Assembly: GCA_030535455.1 (NCBI GenBank)
Contig: JAUNJY010000001.1
Coordinates: 62,001-126,000 of the forward strand
Source of the DNA: a bacterium
GTDB lineage: Bacteria > Bacillota > Clostridia > Lachnospirales > Lachnospiraceae
Direction: 5' to 3'
Length of the DNA: 64,000 bases
This document shows, piece by piece, positions 42,432 through 50,736 of this stretch. The position numbers and the translations under genes are program-made. Every line of letters begins with the position of its first letter. Position 1 is the stretch's first letter. The notes under the pieces were generated by a model. It ran no database searches. It had not been told where the DNA came from and saw only the letters and a program-made list of their open reading frames with translations.

Positions 42432-44000
42432 GTGGAGTTAATTAAGAAGAATATCCATATGAATAAATTGAAATGTAGATGCAATACACAGTTAACCCTC
42501 GATGATGATTTCAATGTTCCAGATGTAAAGCCTGATATTGAGCGAATTGTTAAGGAACAGGGAATTATTACGTTAACGGAAGTAAAACCTCTGAATGGCA
42601 AATTAATCATCAAAGGTGAGTTGAACTTTACATTATTATATGTAAGCGAAGACAATGAGAAACCAATTCATAACATCGTTGGTAAGTTACCATTTGAAGA
42701 GACTATCAATATGGATGATGCTACAAGTGACAACAATGTGAATGTGAAATGTGAAATTGAGGATCTTAGCACATCTTTAATTAATTCCAGAAAGCTTAAT
42801 GTAAAATCCGTTGTCTCATTTAACTGTATGGCAGAAGACATTTATGATGAGGAGACCGCTGTTGGTGTCGAGGACTGTGAGGATGCACAATATCTGAATA
42901 AGAAGTTAGATATTACCCAGCTGGTTATTAATAAGAAGGATACCTATCGTGTCAAAGATGAGGTAATGCTTCCATCCGGAAAGCCAAATGTATTCGAAGT
43001 ATTATATAATGAAATAGACCTTAGAAATATTGATACCAGGTTAATTGATAATAAGATTAACATTAAAGGCGATATGCTTCTCTTCGTATTATATTCTGCA
43101 GATGATGAAGAGCAGCCAATTCAATATTATGAGACGGAGCTGCCATTTAACGGATCTTTAGATTGCAGTGGCAGTAATGAGAATATGATCTCTGATATTG
43201 GAATACATATTTTAAGCAAGAACTTAGAGGTAAAGGCAGATACAGACGGTGAAGAGCGTGTTTTAGATATGGAAGTCGTATTAGATCTGGATATTAAAGC
43301 ATATCAGGAAGAGGTTGTGGACCTATTATGTGATGTATATTCGGTTTCCAAACACATGGTACCTGAGTATGAAGAGACTTATTTTGAAAATATCATTATG
43401 AAAAATAATTCTAAGGCTCGTATTGTAGATCATGTATTGATTGATACAAGTGCACCAAGTGCCCTGCAGATTTGCAATGCAAATGGTTCCATTAAGGTTG
43501 ATGATACAGAGATCGTAGCTGGTGGCATTCAGGTAGACGGTGTGATTTATGTGCAGCTATTGTATATTACGGATGATGATACTAAGCCTCTTGGCTGTGC
43601 AAAGGGAATTATTCCATTTTCACAGATTGTAGAGGTTAAAAATATAAAAGATGGATGCCAATATAATATTACTCCAGGAATCGAGCAGCTTAGTGTTGTG
43701 ATGTTAGACAGCAATGATATTGAGGTTAAGGCTTCGATTAATCTTGATGCTATCGTATTTGACCGCATTAAACAAATGATCATTCGTAATGTGATTGAAG
43801 AGGATATCGATACCAATCTCCTTCAGCAGATGCCAAGTATGACTGGTTATGTTGTGAAAGCAGGGGATACGTTGTGGACAATTGCAAAAGAGTATTACAC
43901 AACGGTGGATAGCATCATGGAAATGAATGCATTAGAAGGCGATCAGATTAAGGAAGGCGATCATTTACTATTGATCAAGAAAGTGGATGCCATCTGTTAG
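42432..44000 (+). CDS. SipL-like SPOCS (DUF3794) and LysM spore protein
   Basis: About 522 residues: tandem SPOCS/DUF3794 domains (about 10-110, 150-260 and 330-440; repeated patterns such as KPDIERIVKEQGIITLTEVKPLNGKLIIKG) and a C-terminal LysM domain (GYVVKAGDTLWTIAKEYYTTVDSIMEMNALEGDQIKEGDHLLLI). This is the architecture of SipL, which recruits SpoIVA to the forespore and is required for coat assembly. GTG start 8 bases after AAGGAGG. Confidence 0.88.
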   Translation: MELIKKNIHMNKLKCRCNTQLTLDDDFNVPDVKPDIERIVKEQGIITLTEVKPLNGKLIIKGELNFTLLYVSEDNEKPIHNIVGKLPFEETINMDDATSDNNVNVKCEIEDLSTSLINSRKLNVKSVVSFNCMAEDIYDEETAVGVEDCEDAQYLNKKLDITQLVINKKDTYRVKDEVMLPSGKPNVFEVLYNEIDLRNIDTRLIDNKINIKGDMLLFVLYSADDEEQPIQYYETELPFNGSLDCSGSNENMISDIGIHILSKNLEVKADTDGEERVLDMEVVLDLDIKAYQEEVVDLLCDVYSVSKHMVPEYEETYFENIIMKNNSKARIVDHVLIDTSAPSALQICNANGSIKVDDTEIVAGGIQVDGVIYVQLLYITDDDTKPLGCAKGIIPFSQIVEVKNIKDGCQYNITPGIEQLSVVMLDSNDIEVKASINLDAIVFDRIKQMIIRNVIEEDIDTNLLQQMPSMTGYVVKAGDTLWTIAKEYYTTVDSIMEMNALEGDQIKEGDHLLLIKKVDAIC

Positions 44001-44009
44001 AAAATAAAT

Positions 44010-44045
44010 AAAAAGGGCTGTCACGTTATGCGACAGCCCTTTTTA
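44010..44045. terminator. Bidirectional terminator
   Basis: AAAAAGGGCTGTC-ACGTTATGC-GACAGCCCTTTTT: a perfect stem flanked by A and T runs between sipL (plus) and the GntR gene (minus). Confidence 0.85.
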
Positions 44046-44046
44046 T

Positions 44047-44742
44047 TTATTTTTTGTTGTTTGCTTTTTCTTCTTCTTCTTCGATAATTCGGCTAACAGT
44101 CATTGCCTGATTATAGATATGGGAAGTGATATTTTTCTTAGCAGAAGCAATATTATGAGTACATAGTGCATCATAGATTGCTTCGTGCTCAGCAATTAAG
44201 CTAGGATGTGATTCATAATCTTTTAAATACTCAATACGGTAACGGTAAAGCTGTTCGCGTAAATTATTTAAGATTACGATCAGACGCTCATTTTTAGTTG
44301 AAGTATAGATGATATCGTGGAATACCACGTCTGTTTCTGCAATTAGAGAAAGATCTTTGCTTTCAACCGCTTGATTAAACTTGAGCAAAGCTTCTTGAAG
44401 AGCATTAAGCTCTAAGTTTGTAATACGGTCGCAAGCTAATTCTACAGCAAGCTGTTCTAAAGAGGAGCGAACTTCTAATACGTCATTTAATCCTTTTTGA
44501 TTAATCTTAGCAACTTGTGCTCCTTTTCTTGGAACCATTACTACAAGTCCTTCAAGTTCTAGCTTTCTCATAGCTTCACGAATAGGAGTACGGCTAACTC
44601 CTAATTGATTTGCTAATTGAATTTCCATAAGTCGTTGCCCTGGCGCAAGTTCTCCCATTAATATTGCTTGACGGAGTGTCTTAAATACGACATCACGTAA
44701 AGGTAAATATTCATCACTGGTTACATTGAAATAATCTTCCAT
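44047..44742 (-). CDS. GntR/FadR-family (FCD domain) transcriptional regulator
   Basis: A 231-residue regulator. The N-terminal winged helix has MEIQLANQLGVSRTPIREAMRKLELEGLV, the GntR recognition motif; the C-terminal helical FCD domain (about 85-225) has the metal-coordinating pattern (D-x3-H in ETDVVFHDII, later His residues) that senses small organic acids in relatives. The ATG at 44742 is preferred over a TTG at 44754. It is 25 bases after ispE on the same strand. Target genes unknown. Confidence 0.88.
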   Translation of the reverse strand: MEDYFNVTSDEYLPLRDVVFKTLRQAILMGELAPGQRLMEIQLANQLGVSRTPIREAMRKLELEGLVVMVPRKGAQVAKINQKGLNDVLEVRSSLEQLAVELACDRITNLELNALQEALLKFNQAVESKDLSLIAETDVVFHDIIYTSTKNERLIVILNNLREQLYRYRIEYLKDYESHPSLIAEHEAIYDALCTHNIASAKKNITSHIYNQAMTVSRIIEEEEEKANNKK

Positions 44743-44767
44743 TGTGTAAGCCAACCTTTCTTAAATC

Positions 44768-45646
44768 CTATTTGTATTTTCTTAATTTAAAACATGTAGT
44801 GAGTACAATGTCTTTTGCAAGTCCTGCATGTTTTAATTTTTGTTCTGCACGTCTAGCGGTTTCTTTATTATTAAAGATACCGTAAACAGTTGGACCACTA
44901 CCACTCATTAATGAGTTGAGTGCCCCTTCATTTATAAGGAACTGTTTGATCTTATCAATGACAGGGTAGGACGGTACAGTTACCTCTTCAAGCGTATTTC
45001 CGATTTTCGATGCAACATCGGACAGGTTTCTGTCTTTAAGAGAGTCAACAATGCCATCAATATCTGGATGATACGTTGTGTGATCTAATTTTAAATGTTC
45101 GTAAACAAATTTTGTGGAAACAGAAAGGTCTGGCTTGGCGATAATGATATGACAGTTTGGCAGAGGAGGGATAGGAGTAAGTACTTCGCCTATTCCTTCA
45201 GATAAGGCAGTGCCTCGCATAATGCAAAATGGAATATCTGCGCCTAAAGTAACACCACGTTCCATAAGTTCATTTTTTGTTAAGCCAAGACGGAATAACT
45301 TATTTACACCAATTAAAGTTGCAGCAGCATCAGAACTACCACCAGCTAATCCAGCAGCAACTGGGATATGTTTATCTAAGTTAATTGCTAGCCCGCCTTC
45401 AATATGAAATTCATCGAAAAGCAATTTAGCTGCTTTATATACCAGATTATTTTCATTGGTTGGCAGATATGGTAAGTTGGTTTTAATTGTGATCCTGTTG
45501 TTATTTACTTTTGTAAGTGTTAGATTGTCATAAAGATAGATACTTTGCATGATCATTCGGACATCATGATAACCATTGGGACGTCTTCCAACAACATCAA
45601 GTCCAAGATTGATTTTGGCCATAGCCTTAAGTTTGATTGAATCCAT
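44768..45646 (-). CDS. ispE: 4-diphosphocytidyl-2-C-methyl-D-erythritol kinase
   Basis: Fourth step of the MEP isoprenoid pathway: phosphorylates CDP-ME at the 2-OH with ATP. GHMP kinase motifs: AKINLGLDVVGRRPNGYHDV (9-28), PVAAGLAGGSSDAAATL (ATP loop, about 92-108) and SLMSGSGPTVYG near the C-terminus. 292 residues is typical. It shares an operon with the GntR-family gene. Confidence 0.95.
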   Translation of the reverse strand: MDSIKLKAMAKINLGLDVVGRRPNGYHDVRMIMQSIYLYDNLTLTKVNNNRITIKTNLPYLPTNENNLVYKAAKLLFDEFHIEGGLAINLDKHIPVAAGLAGGSSDAAATLIGVNKLFRLGLTKNELMERGVTLGADIPFCIMRGTALSEGIGEVLTPIPPLPNCHIIIAKPDLSVSTKFVYEHLKLDHTTYHPDIDGIVDSLKDRNLSDVASKIGNTLEEVTVPSYPVIDKIKQFLINEGALNSLMSGSGPTVYGIFNNKETARRAEQKLKHAGLAKDIVLTTCFKLRKYK

Positions 45647-45711
45647 AGAGTTAAACCTTTCTTACAAAATAGTTTCTTTTGTCTACTTGTATTTTGTACT
45701 TTGTATACATA

Positions 45712-45740
45712 ATTATACACAGATGTCGTCAATTTGACAA
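45712..45740 (-). promoter_or_regulatory. Sigma-A promoter of ispE-GntR
   Basis: On the minus strand TTGTCA (complement of 45735-45740), 17 bases, TATAAT (complement of 45712-45717), about 65 bases before the ispE ATG. Confidence 0.7.
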
Positions 45741-45811
45741 GATAATGTAAAAACAGCATGAAAATAAAGTTTTTATGCAGAATATAATCAATGAAATGTC
45801 CATTTTATAGG

Positions 45812-45839
45812 GTTTAACTTTCTTTTATATGGCCACAAT
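45812..45839 (+). promoter_or_regulatory. Possible sigma-F promoter of spoIIR
   Basis: GTTTA (45812-45816), 14 bases, GGCCACAAT (45831-45839) fits the sigma-F pattern GTATA-N14/15-GGnnAnAAT. spoIIR is a sigma-F gene in endospore formers. Confidence 0.55.
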
Positions 45840-45877
45840 TAAGATAAAGTGAGTACATAACAAGGGGAGGCAATCCT

Positions 45878-46618
45878 ATGAATTATATAGATTATTTTGT
45901 AGCAGAGGCAGATCAGATTTATAGAAGGAATAAGAGAAGAGTTAGGGTTTTACAGGCGGTTTCAGCCATCTTGATTATTGGAGCTGTAGTGTTATTAAAG
46001 GCTTCCTATGGAGAAGCAAAGGTTGCTGGACAAATCCAGGAAGAGATTGCGGATCAGATTGTACGTTTTCATGTTTTAGCAAATAGTAATTCCAAAGAGG
46101 ATCAGGAAGTAAAGTTAAAGGTAAAAAATCAAGTTGTAACATACATGCAGGGAAAGTTAAAGGACTGTAATTCCAAATCAGAGGCAATCACCATTCTAAA
46201 CCAAGAGCAGGAGAATATCAGAGGACTGGCAGTTCAGGTATTGCGAGACAATGGATATTCTTATGAGGTAAAGTGTGAGCTTCAAAAAGAGTATTTTCCA
46301 GTTAAGGTGTATGGAGATTTGACATTTCCAGAAGGAGACTACGATGCATTTCGTATTTTAATTGGAAATGCAGAGGGAAAGAACTGGTGGTGTGTCATGT
46401 TCCCAAGTCTTTGTCTTGTAAATGAAACTTATAGCGTAGTACCACAGGAATCAAAGGATAAGCTGAAACAAGTTTTGCCGGAAGAGGATTATGAAGCCAT
46501 TGATACATCAAAAGATACAGTAAAGGCAGATGCAAGCGGAGATATTATAGAAGAGGAGACTGAACCTGAAATCGAATACCATTTTTGGCTTTATGATGCA
46601 TTAAGTGAATTATTTTAG
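45878..46618 (+). CDS. spoIIR: Stage II sporulation protein R
   Basis: The forespore signal that activates SpoIIGA to process pro-sigma-E in the mother cell. 246 residues, one N-terminal membrane segment (about 26-44), then the family core IVRFHVLANSNSKEDQEVKLKVKNQVV and FPVKVYGDLTFPEGDYDAFRILIGNAEGKNWWCVMFPSLCLV. An acidic 40-residue C-terminal tail is longer than in Bacillus. Good ribosome site (GGGGAGG). Confidence 0.93.
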   Translation: MNYIDYFVAEADQIYRRNKRRVRVLQAVSAILIIGAVVLLKASYGEAKVAGQIQEEIADQIVRFHVLANSNSKEDQEVKLKVKNQVVTYMQGKLKDCNSKSEAITILNQEQENIRGLAVQVLRDNGYSYEVKCELQKEYFPVKVYGDLTFPEGDYDAFRILIGNAEGKNWWCVMFPSLCLVNETYSVVPQESKDKLKQVLPEEDYEAIDTSKDTVKADASGDIIEEETEPEIEYHFWLYDALSELF

Positions 46619-46653
46619 CAGATACTAAAGAATAAACTCAATATGATTAGATC

Positions 46654-46698
46654 AAATCCTTTTATAAGTCATATGATTTATAAAAGGATTTGTTTTTT
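46654..46698 (+). terminator. Terminator of spoIIR
   Basis: A perfect 14-bp stem (AAATCCTTTTATAA 46654-46667 with 46678-46691) followed by GTTTTTT. Confidence 0.85.
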
Positions 46699-46790
46699 GT
46701 TTCATCTCCGATGAAACAAAAAACCGCTCCGCTAAGGATGCACACTCACCTGAGAGGAGATGTCGCTAACGCGACCAGGTTCGGCGCTTT
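46692..46790. repeat. Hairpin-rich intergenic module (copy B)
   Basis: A perfect 15-bp hairpin (46692-46706 with 46710-46724) is followed by a nested element: outer ACCTG / CAGGT, 5' bulge AGAGGAGAT, inner stem GTCGC-TAAC-GCGAC, roughly 46746-46780. The bulge and inner stem match the element at 12622-12657 while the outer stem differs on both sides. Confidence 0.6.
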
Positions 46791-46845
46791 GTTAAATTAG
46801 CATTTTTAGCCTATTTAGTAAGTACTTTTAACAATGTGCTATGGG

Positions 46846-46874
46846 TTGAATATTCATGGTAAAAAGAGTACAAT
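46846..46874 (+). promoter_or_regulatory. Sigma-A promoter of ddl-murI
   Basis: TTGAAT (46846-46851), 17 bases, TACAAT (46869-46874), 35 bases before the ddl ATG. Confidence 0.7.
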
Positions 46875-46908
46875 AAATCATATTAAGGATTAGGAAAGGA
46901 TTTTAGCA

Positions 46909-47970
46909 ATGAGTAAATTAACTGTAGCAGTATTATTCGGTGGGCAGTCCTCAGAACATGAGGTTTCTTTAGTCTCCGCTAATACAGTGGTTACAAATAT
47001 TAATAGAGATTTATACGACGTAGCACTTATCGGTATTACAAAAGATGGACGTTGGTTACATGTTGAAAAACAAGAAGATATCGCATCTGGAGAATGGTTA
47101 AACAGCAAAACAACTGCAGTTATTTCCCCAGACACTAGTCAAAAAGGTATCCTGCTTATTAACGGAAGTCAAGTTTCTGTTCAAAAAGTAGATGTTGTAT
47201 TCCCAGTATTACACGGACTAAACGGTGAAGATGGAACTGTTCAAGGCTTATTAGAATTAGCTAAAATTCCATACGTAGGCTGCGGAGTATTAGCTTCCAG
47301 CGTTTCTATGGATAAATTATATACAAAGATTATTGTAGACACATTAGGTGTACGTCAGGCAAAATTTGTTGGAGTATATGCAGAAGAACTTGATAAGATG
47401 AATGAAGTAGTCTTAAGAGTAGAAGAAAAGATTGAATATCCAGTATTCATCAAACCTTCCAATGCAGGAAGCTCAAAAGGTGTTTCCAAAGCACATAACA
47501 GAGATGAACTTGAAAAAGGTTTATTTGAAGCAGCAAAACATGACCGTAAAATTCTTTGCGAAGAAACAATTACAGGCCGTGAAATTGAATGCGCAGTTCT
47601 TGGAGGCCGTGACGTAAAGGCGTCCGGTATCGGTGAAATCAAAGCAGCTGCTGAATTCTATGATTTCGATGCAAAATATAATAATGAAGAAAGCAAGACA
47701 ATTATTGGACCAGAACTTCCAGAAGGTGTGGAAGAACAGGTTAGAGAAGCTGCAGTAAAGATCTTTAAGGCAGTGGATGGCCATGGCTTATCAAGAGTTG
47801 ATTTCTTCTTAGAAAATGGAACCAATGAAATCGTATTTAACGAAATCAATACATTACCTGGATTTACTCCAATCAGTATGTATCCAATGCTTTGGGAGAA
47901 TAAAGGATTTAGTAAAGAACGTTTAGTTGAAAAGTTAATTCAGTTAGGATTAGCGCGTTATCAAGAGTAG
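46909..47970 (+). CDS. ddl: D-alanine--D-alanine ligase
   Basis: ATP-dependent ligation of two D-Ala for peptidoglycan. ATP-grasp protein of 353 residues: LFGGQSSEHEVSLVSA at the N-terminus, LHGLNGEDGTVQGLLEL, the central EYPVFIKPSNAGSSKGVSKA loop, and ... IVFNEINTLPGFTPISMYP at the C-terminal active site. Longer type resembling VanA/DdlA group sequences. First gene of a cell-wall operon with murI. Confidence 0.95.
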   Translation: MSKLTVAVLFGGQSSEHEVSLVSANTVVTNINRDLYDVALIGITKDGRWLHVEKQEDIASGEWLNSKTTAVISPDTSQKGILLINGSQVSVQKVDVVFPVLHGLNGEDGTVQGLLELAKIPYVGCGVLASSVSMDKLYTKIIVDTLGVRQAKFVGVYAEELDKMNEVVLRVEEKIEYPVFIKPSNAGSSKGVSKAHNRDELEKGLFEAAKHDRKILCEETITGREIECAVLGGRDVKASGIGEIKAAAEFYDFDAKYNNEESKTIIGPELPEGVEEQVREAAVKIFKAVDGHGLSRVDFFLENGTNEIVFNEINTLPGFTPISMYPMLWENKGFSKERLVEKLIQLGLARYQE

Positions 47971-47982
47971 GAGGACGATACG

Positions 47983-48789
47983 ATGAATCGTAATGCTCCC
48001 ATCGGTGTCTTTGACTCTGGGGTAGGTGGATTAACTGTCGCAAGAGAGATTATGAGACAGATTCCAAATGAGTCAATCATTTATTTTGGAGACACAGCAA
48101 GAGTTCCTTATGGTAGCAAGTCCAAGGAAACGATTATCACGTACTCTCGTCAGATAGTAGAATTTCTATTAACGAAGCAAGTAAAGGCAGTTGTGGTAGG
48201 TTGTAATACTGCAAGTGCCTTTGCTCTTGAAACGCTTCAAAGAGAATTTGATATTCCAATGATTGGTGTTGTAAAGCCCGGGGCTAAGGTTGCAGCAGAA
48301 ACAACAGTGAACCATCGTGTAGGGATTATTGGCACGCTTGGAACTGTAAACAGTGATATATATAAGACATATATCCATGAATTAAATTCCGAAGTAGAAG
48401 TGTTTTCCAAAGCTTGTCCATTATTTGCACCATTGGTGGAAGAAGGATGGCTGGATGATCCTGTTACGTACGAGGTGGCTACTCGTTATTTAAATGAGTT
48501 AATGAAGCATGAAATTGATACGCTTGTACTTGGCTGCACTCATTATCCATTAATCCGAAAAACGGTGCAAAAGATTATGGGTGACTCAGTAAATCTTGTA
48601 AATCCTGCATATGAGACAGCAATCAGTCTACGTGCAGTATTAGAAGAAGCGAATCTTACCAATATTGATACTGAGGTAAAACATAAGTTTTACGTTAGTG
48701 ATGGAGCTGAGAAATTTAAATCCTTTGCAAATACTATCCTTCCTTGTGAGGTAGAGGAAACAAAGGATATTAATATAGAACAGTATTAG
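47983..48789 (+). CDS. murI: Glutamate racemase
   Basis: Makes D-Glu for peptidoglycan. Catalytic Cys residues are in VVVGCNTASAFALE and LVLGCTHYPLIRK; the substrate loop DSGVGGLTVAREI is at the N-terminus and YFGDTARVPYGSKS follows. 268 residues is typical. 12 bases after ddl with ribosome site GTAGGAGG: same operon. Confidence 0.96.
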   Translation: MNRNAPIGVFDSGVGGLTVAREIMRQIPNESIIYFGDTARVPYGSKSKETIITYSRQIVEFLLTKQVKAVVVGCNTASAFALETLQREFDIPMIGVVKPGAKVAAETTVNHRVGIIGTLGTVNSDIYKTYIHELNSEVEVFSKACPLFAPLVEEGWLDDPVTYEVATRYLNELMKHEIDTLVLGCTHYPLIRKTVQKIMGDSVNLVNPAYETAISLRAVLEEANLTNIDTEVKHKFYVSDGAEKFKSFANTILPCEVEETKDINIEQY

Positions 48790-48801
48790 AGAGGAACGTT
48801 T

Positions 48802-49239
48802 ATGACAAAAGAAGTGCTAATCTCCATAAGTGGATTGCAGCTTGAAATCGACGAGCAAGAAGCCGTTGAGGTCATTTCTGTAGGCGAATACTACAAAAAG
48901 AATGAAAAACATTACCTACGCTATGAAGATTTAGCTATGGATTGTGAGGACCTTGGCATTAATAATGTCAATAAGAATACAGTTAAGATTAGCGATACCC
49001 AGGTAGATATTATTAAAAAGGGTGCCAGCAATACTCATATGATCTTTGAGAAAAATAAGAAAAATGTGACGTATTACAGTACTCCATTTGGTGAACTTCT
49101 AATTGGGATCTATACGACAAAGTTAGATATTACGGAGACAGAAGAAGAAATTTTAGTAAATCTAAAATATGCTTTAGATGTGAATGCAAGCCATGTATCG
49201 GATTGTGATATCACAATAAAGGTATCTCCCCGCGAATAG
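48802..49239 (+). CDS. DUF1934 beta-barrel protein
   Basis: A 145-residue calycin-like protein resembling YwiB (DUF1934): VLISISGLQL, HYLRYED, and TYYSTPFGELLIGIYTTKLDI, ending in LNASH-type strands (VNASHVSDCDITIKV). Function unknown; it is third in the ddl-murI operon (12 bases after murI). Confidence 0.8.
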   Translation: MTKEVLISISGLQLEIDEQEAVEVISVGEYYKKNEKHYLRYEDLAMDCEDLGINNVNKNTVKISDTQVDIIKKGASNTHMIFEKNKKNVTYYSTPFGELLIGIYTTKLDITETEEEILVNLKYALDVNASHVSDCDITIKVSPRE

Positions 49240-49327
49240 GATTGGCGAAGGCGAGAATGCCTTCTTTAAGTAAAAAGCAGTCGCTTAACTGGTACTGCTT
49301 AGACCTTTTAAAAAAGAGAATAAAAAA

Positions 49328-49357
49328 AGCTGTCGCATTAGCGACAGCTCTTTTTTT
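49328..49357. terminator. Bidirectional terminator
   Basis: AGCTGTCGC-ATTA-GCGACAGCT (49328-49349) flanked by seven A and eight T residues, between DUF1934 (plus) and the small membrane protein (minus). A weaker hairpin AAGCAGT / ACTGCTT lies at 49275-49300. Confidence 0.88.
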
Positions 49358-49820
49358 ATTTAGAAGCTTGTTTAGAAGCTTTGTTTCTCATACGTTTGAA
49401 GAAACCTTGTTTTTCTTGTTTTGTTTCAAGTCCGGAACGAAGACCTTTTACTTCCATAATGTAAATACCGCTTAAAACCGCTTTTACTTCTTTCTTCACT
49501 GGAATTGAGTCGTAAATTTTTTCATCACAGATTAATGTCATAATCTTTGGACCGATTTTAGCTTTTACTAGAGGTACTTTAGAATTACGAAGATATCTTG
49601 GAGTTTGGTCAATTACCATCTGAGGTAAGCCTGATTCCTTCAACTTCATTCGCTTTTTATCAATAATCAATAATGATGTTGCTTGAGCACTTGCTTGCAT
49701 TTGAGCTTGTGCAGCATCGTTTTTCTTTTGCATTTTTGTTCCAAATTTGTATAAAACAAATAGTAGTATTGCAGCTACTACGATCATTACTCCGAGTACA
49801 ATTAACACTGTTCTTAACAT
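49356..49820 (-). CDS. Small single-pass membrane protein of unknown function
   Basis: A 154-residue protein with one N-terminal membrane helix (about 3-25), then a Gln/Ala-rich helix and a basic soluble domain (CDEKIYDSIPVKKEVKAVLSGIYIMEVKGL) ending in Lys/Arg. I recognise no family. Strong ribosome site AAGGAGGT. Codon use (CAA, CTT) is like ddl and the synthetases, suggesting good expression. Confidence 0.65.
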   Translation of the reverse strand: MLRTVLIVLGVMIVVAAILLFVLYKFGTKMQKKNDAAQAQMQASAQATSLLIIDKKRMKLKESGLPQMVIDQTPRYLRNSKVPLVKAKIGPKIMTLICDEKIYDSIPVKKEVKAVLSGIYIMEVKGLRSGLETKQEKQGFFKRMRNKASKQASK

Positions 49821-49903
49821 GTATGTACCTCCTTATTATTTTTTTCCGTTGTTAACGGTTCTATTGTAGCACTTTATTCTTTAAAAGAAAATAGAAAAAT
49901 ATC

Positions 49904-50635
49904 CTAGTTTAGTTCACTTGCATCTTCATCAAGCATGCATTGGATCTTATTCTGTACATAAGAACTTAGTGCTTTTTTTGTATCTTTATCTAAGTCACTA
50001 ATGATGACTGGTTCACCATAATGGATTACGACTTTAGCTCGTTTGATCCATGGTGCCTGTGTTTCATAACAGGATTCTGTATTAGTGAGGGCAATCGGAA
50101 TGATTGGACATCCAGATTTTTCAGCTAGTTTAAAACTTCCAGCCTTAAAAGGAAGCATTTCCTTTCCTTGATTTCTTGTGCCTTCAGGTGCTATATACAT
50201 AGAGTATCCATTTTTTATATTCTCAATACCTTGAAGTATTGTCTTTAAACCTTCACGGATATTTTCACGGTCTAAGAATAGACAGTTTAGATTATTCATC
50301 CAGCGAGAGATGCATGGAATGTGTCTCATTTGTTTTTTTGCAATGAAGCCTGTAAGGTGCGGAACTGTTGCATAGGAAACTAGAATATCAAAGTAGCCCC
50401 TATGGTTTGCCACAAATAAAACAGGTGTGTCTTTTGGCACATTTTCAAGACCCTTTACGACCATTTTGGTACCGCTTAAAAATAGAATACATCGTAATGC
50501 ACAGGATACGATAAATTGTGAAGAACGAACTTTTGCGCGTGGATTAAATTTACCGATGATATATTCTACTAAATATAAAGGAATACTAATGATGTAAAAA
50601 ATAATTAGAAATAGTATTACTAATATTGTTCTCAT
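49904..50635 (-). CDS. 1-acyl-sn-glycerol-3-phosphate acyltransferase (PlsC-like)
   Basis: A 243-residue membrane-bound lysophosphatidate acyltransferase. N-terminal hydrophobic segment (about 2-24), NHRGYFDILV (HX4D catalytic motif), FLDRENIREGL and APEGTRNQGKEMLPFKAGSFKLA (EGTR motif). It would acylate lysophosphatidic acid in phospholipid synthesis. The ATG at 50635 follows GACGGAGG; the frame is open to 50674. Its promoter lies in the loop of the upstream terminator. Confidence 0.85.
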   Translation of the reverse strand: MRTILVILFLIIFYIISIPLYLVEYIIGKFNPRAKVRSSQFIVSCALRCILFLSGTKMVVKGLENVPKDTPVLFVANHRGYFDILVSYATVPHLTGFIAKKQMRHIPCISRWMNNLNCLFLDRENIREGLKTILQGIENIKNGYSMYIAPEGTRNQGKEMLPFKAGSFKLAEKSGCPIIPIALTNTESCYETQAPWIKRAKVVIHYGEPVIISDLDKDTKKALSSYVQNKIQCMLDEDASELN

Positions 50636-50656
50636 TTTTTCCTCCGTCATATAAAA

Positions 50657-50712
50657 AAATACTAGATTATTCACTCCATTATATCATAATGTGAGTTGTT
50701 AATCTAGTATTT
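50657..50712 (-). terminator. vanY-like terminator with an internal promoter
   Basis: A perfect 13-bp stem (50657-50669 with 50700-50712) followed by T residues on the minus strand ends the carboxypeptidase transcript. Its 30-base loop contains TGATATAAT (complement of 50678-50686), an extended -10 that can start the acyltransferase transcript downstream of the first arm. Confidence 0.7.
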
Positions 50713-50736
50713 GTATTCTATCTAATGCTTATTCGG

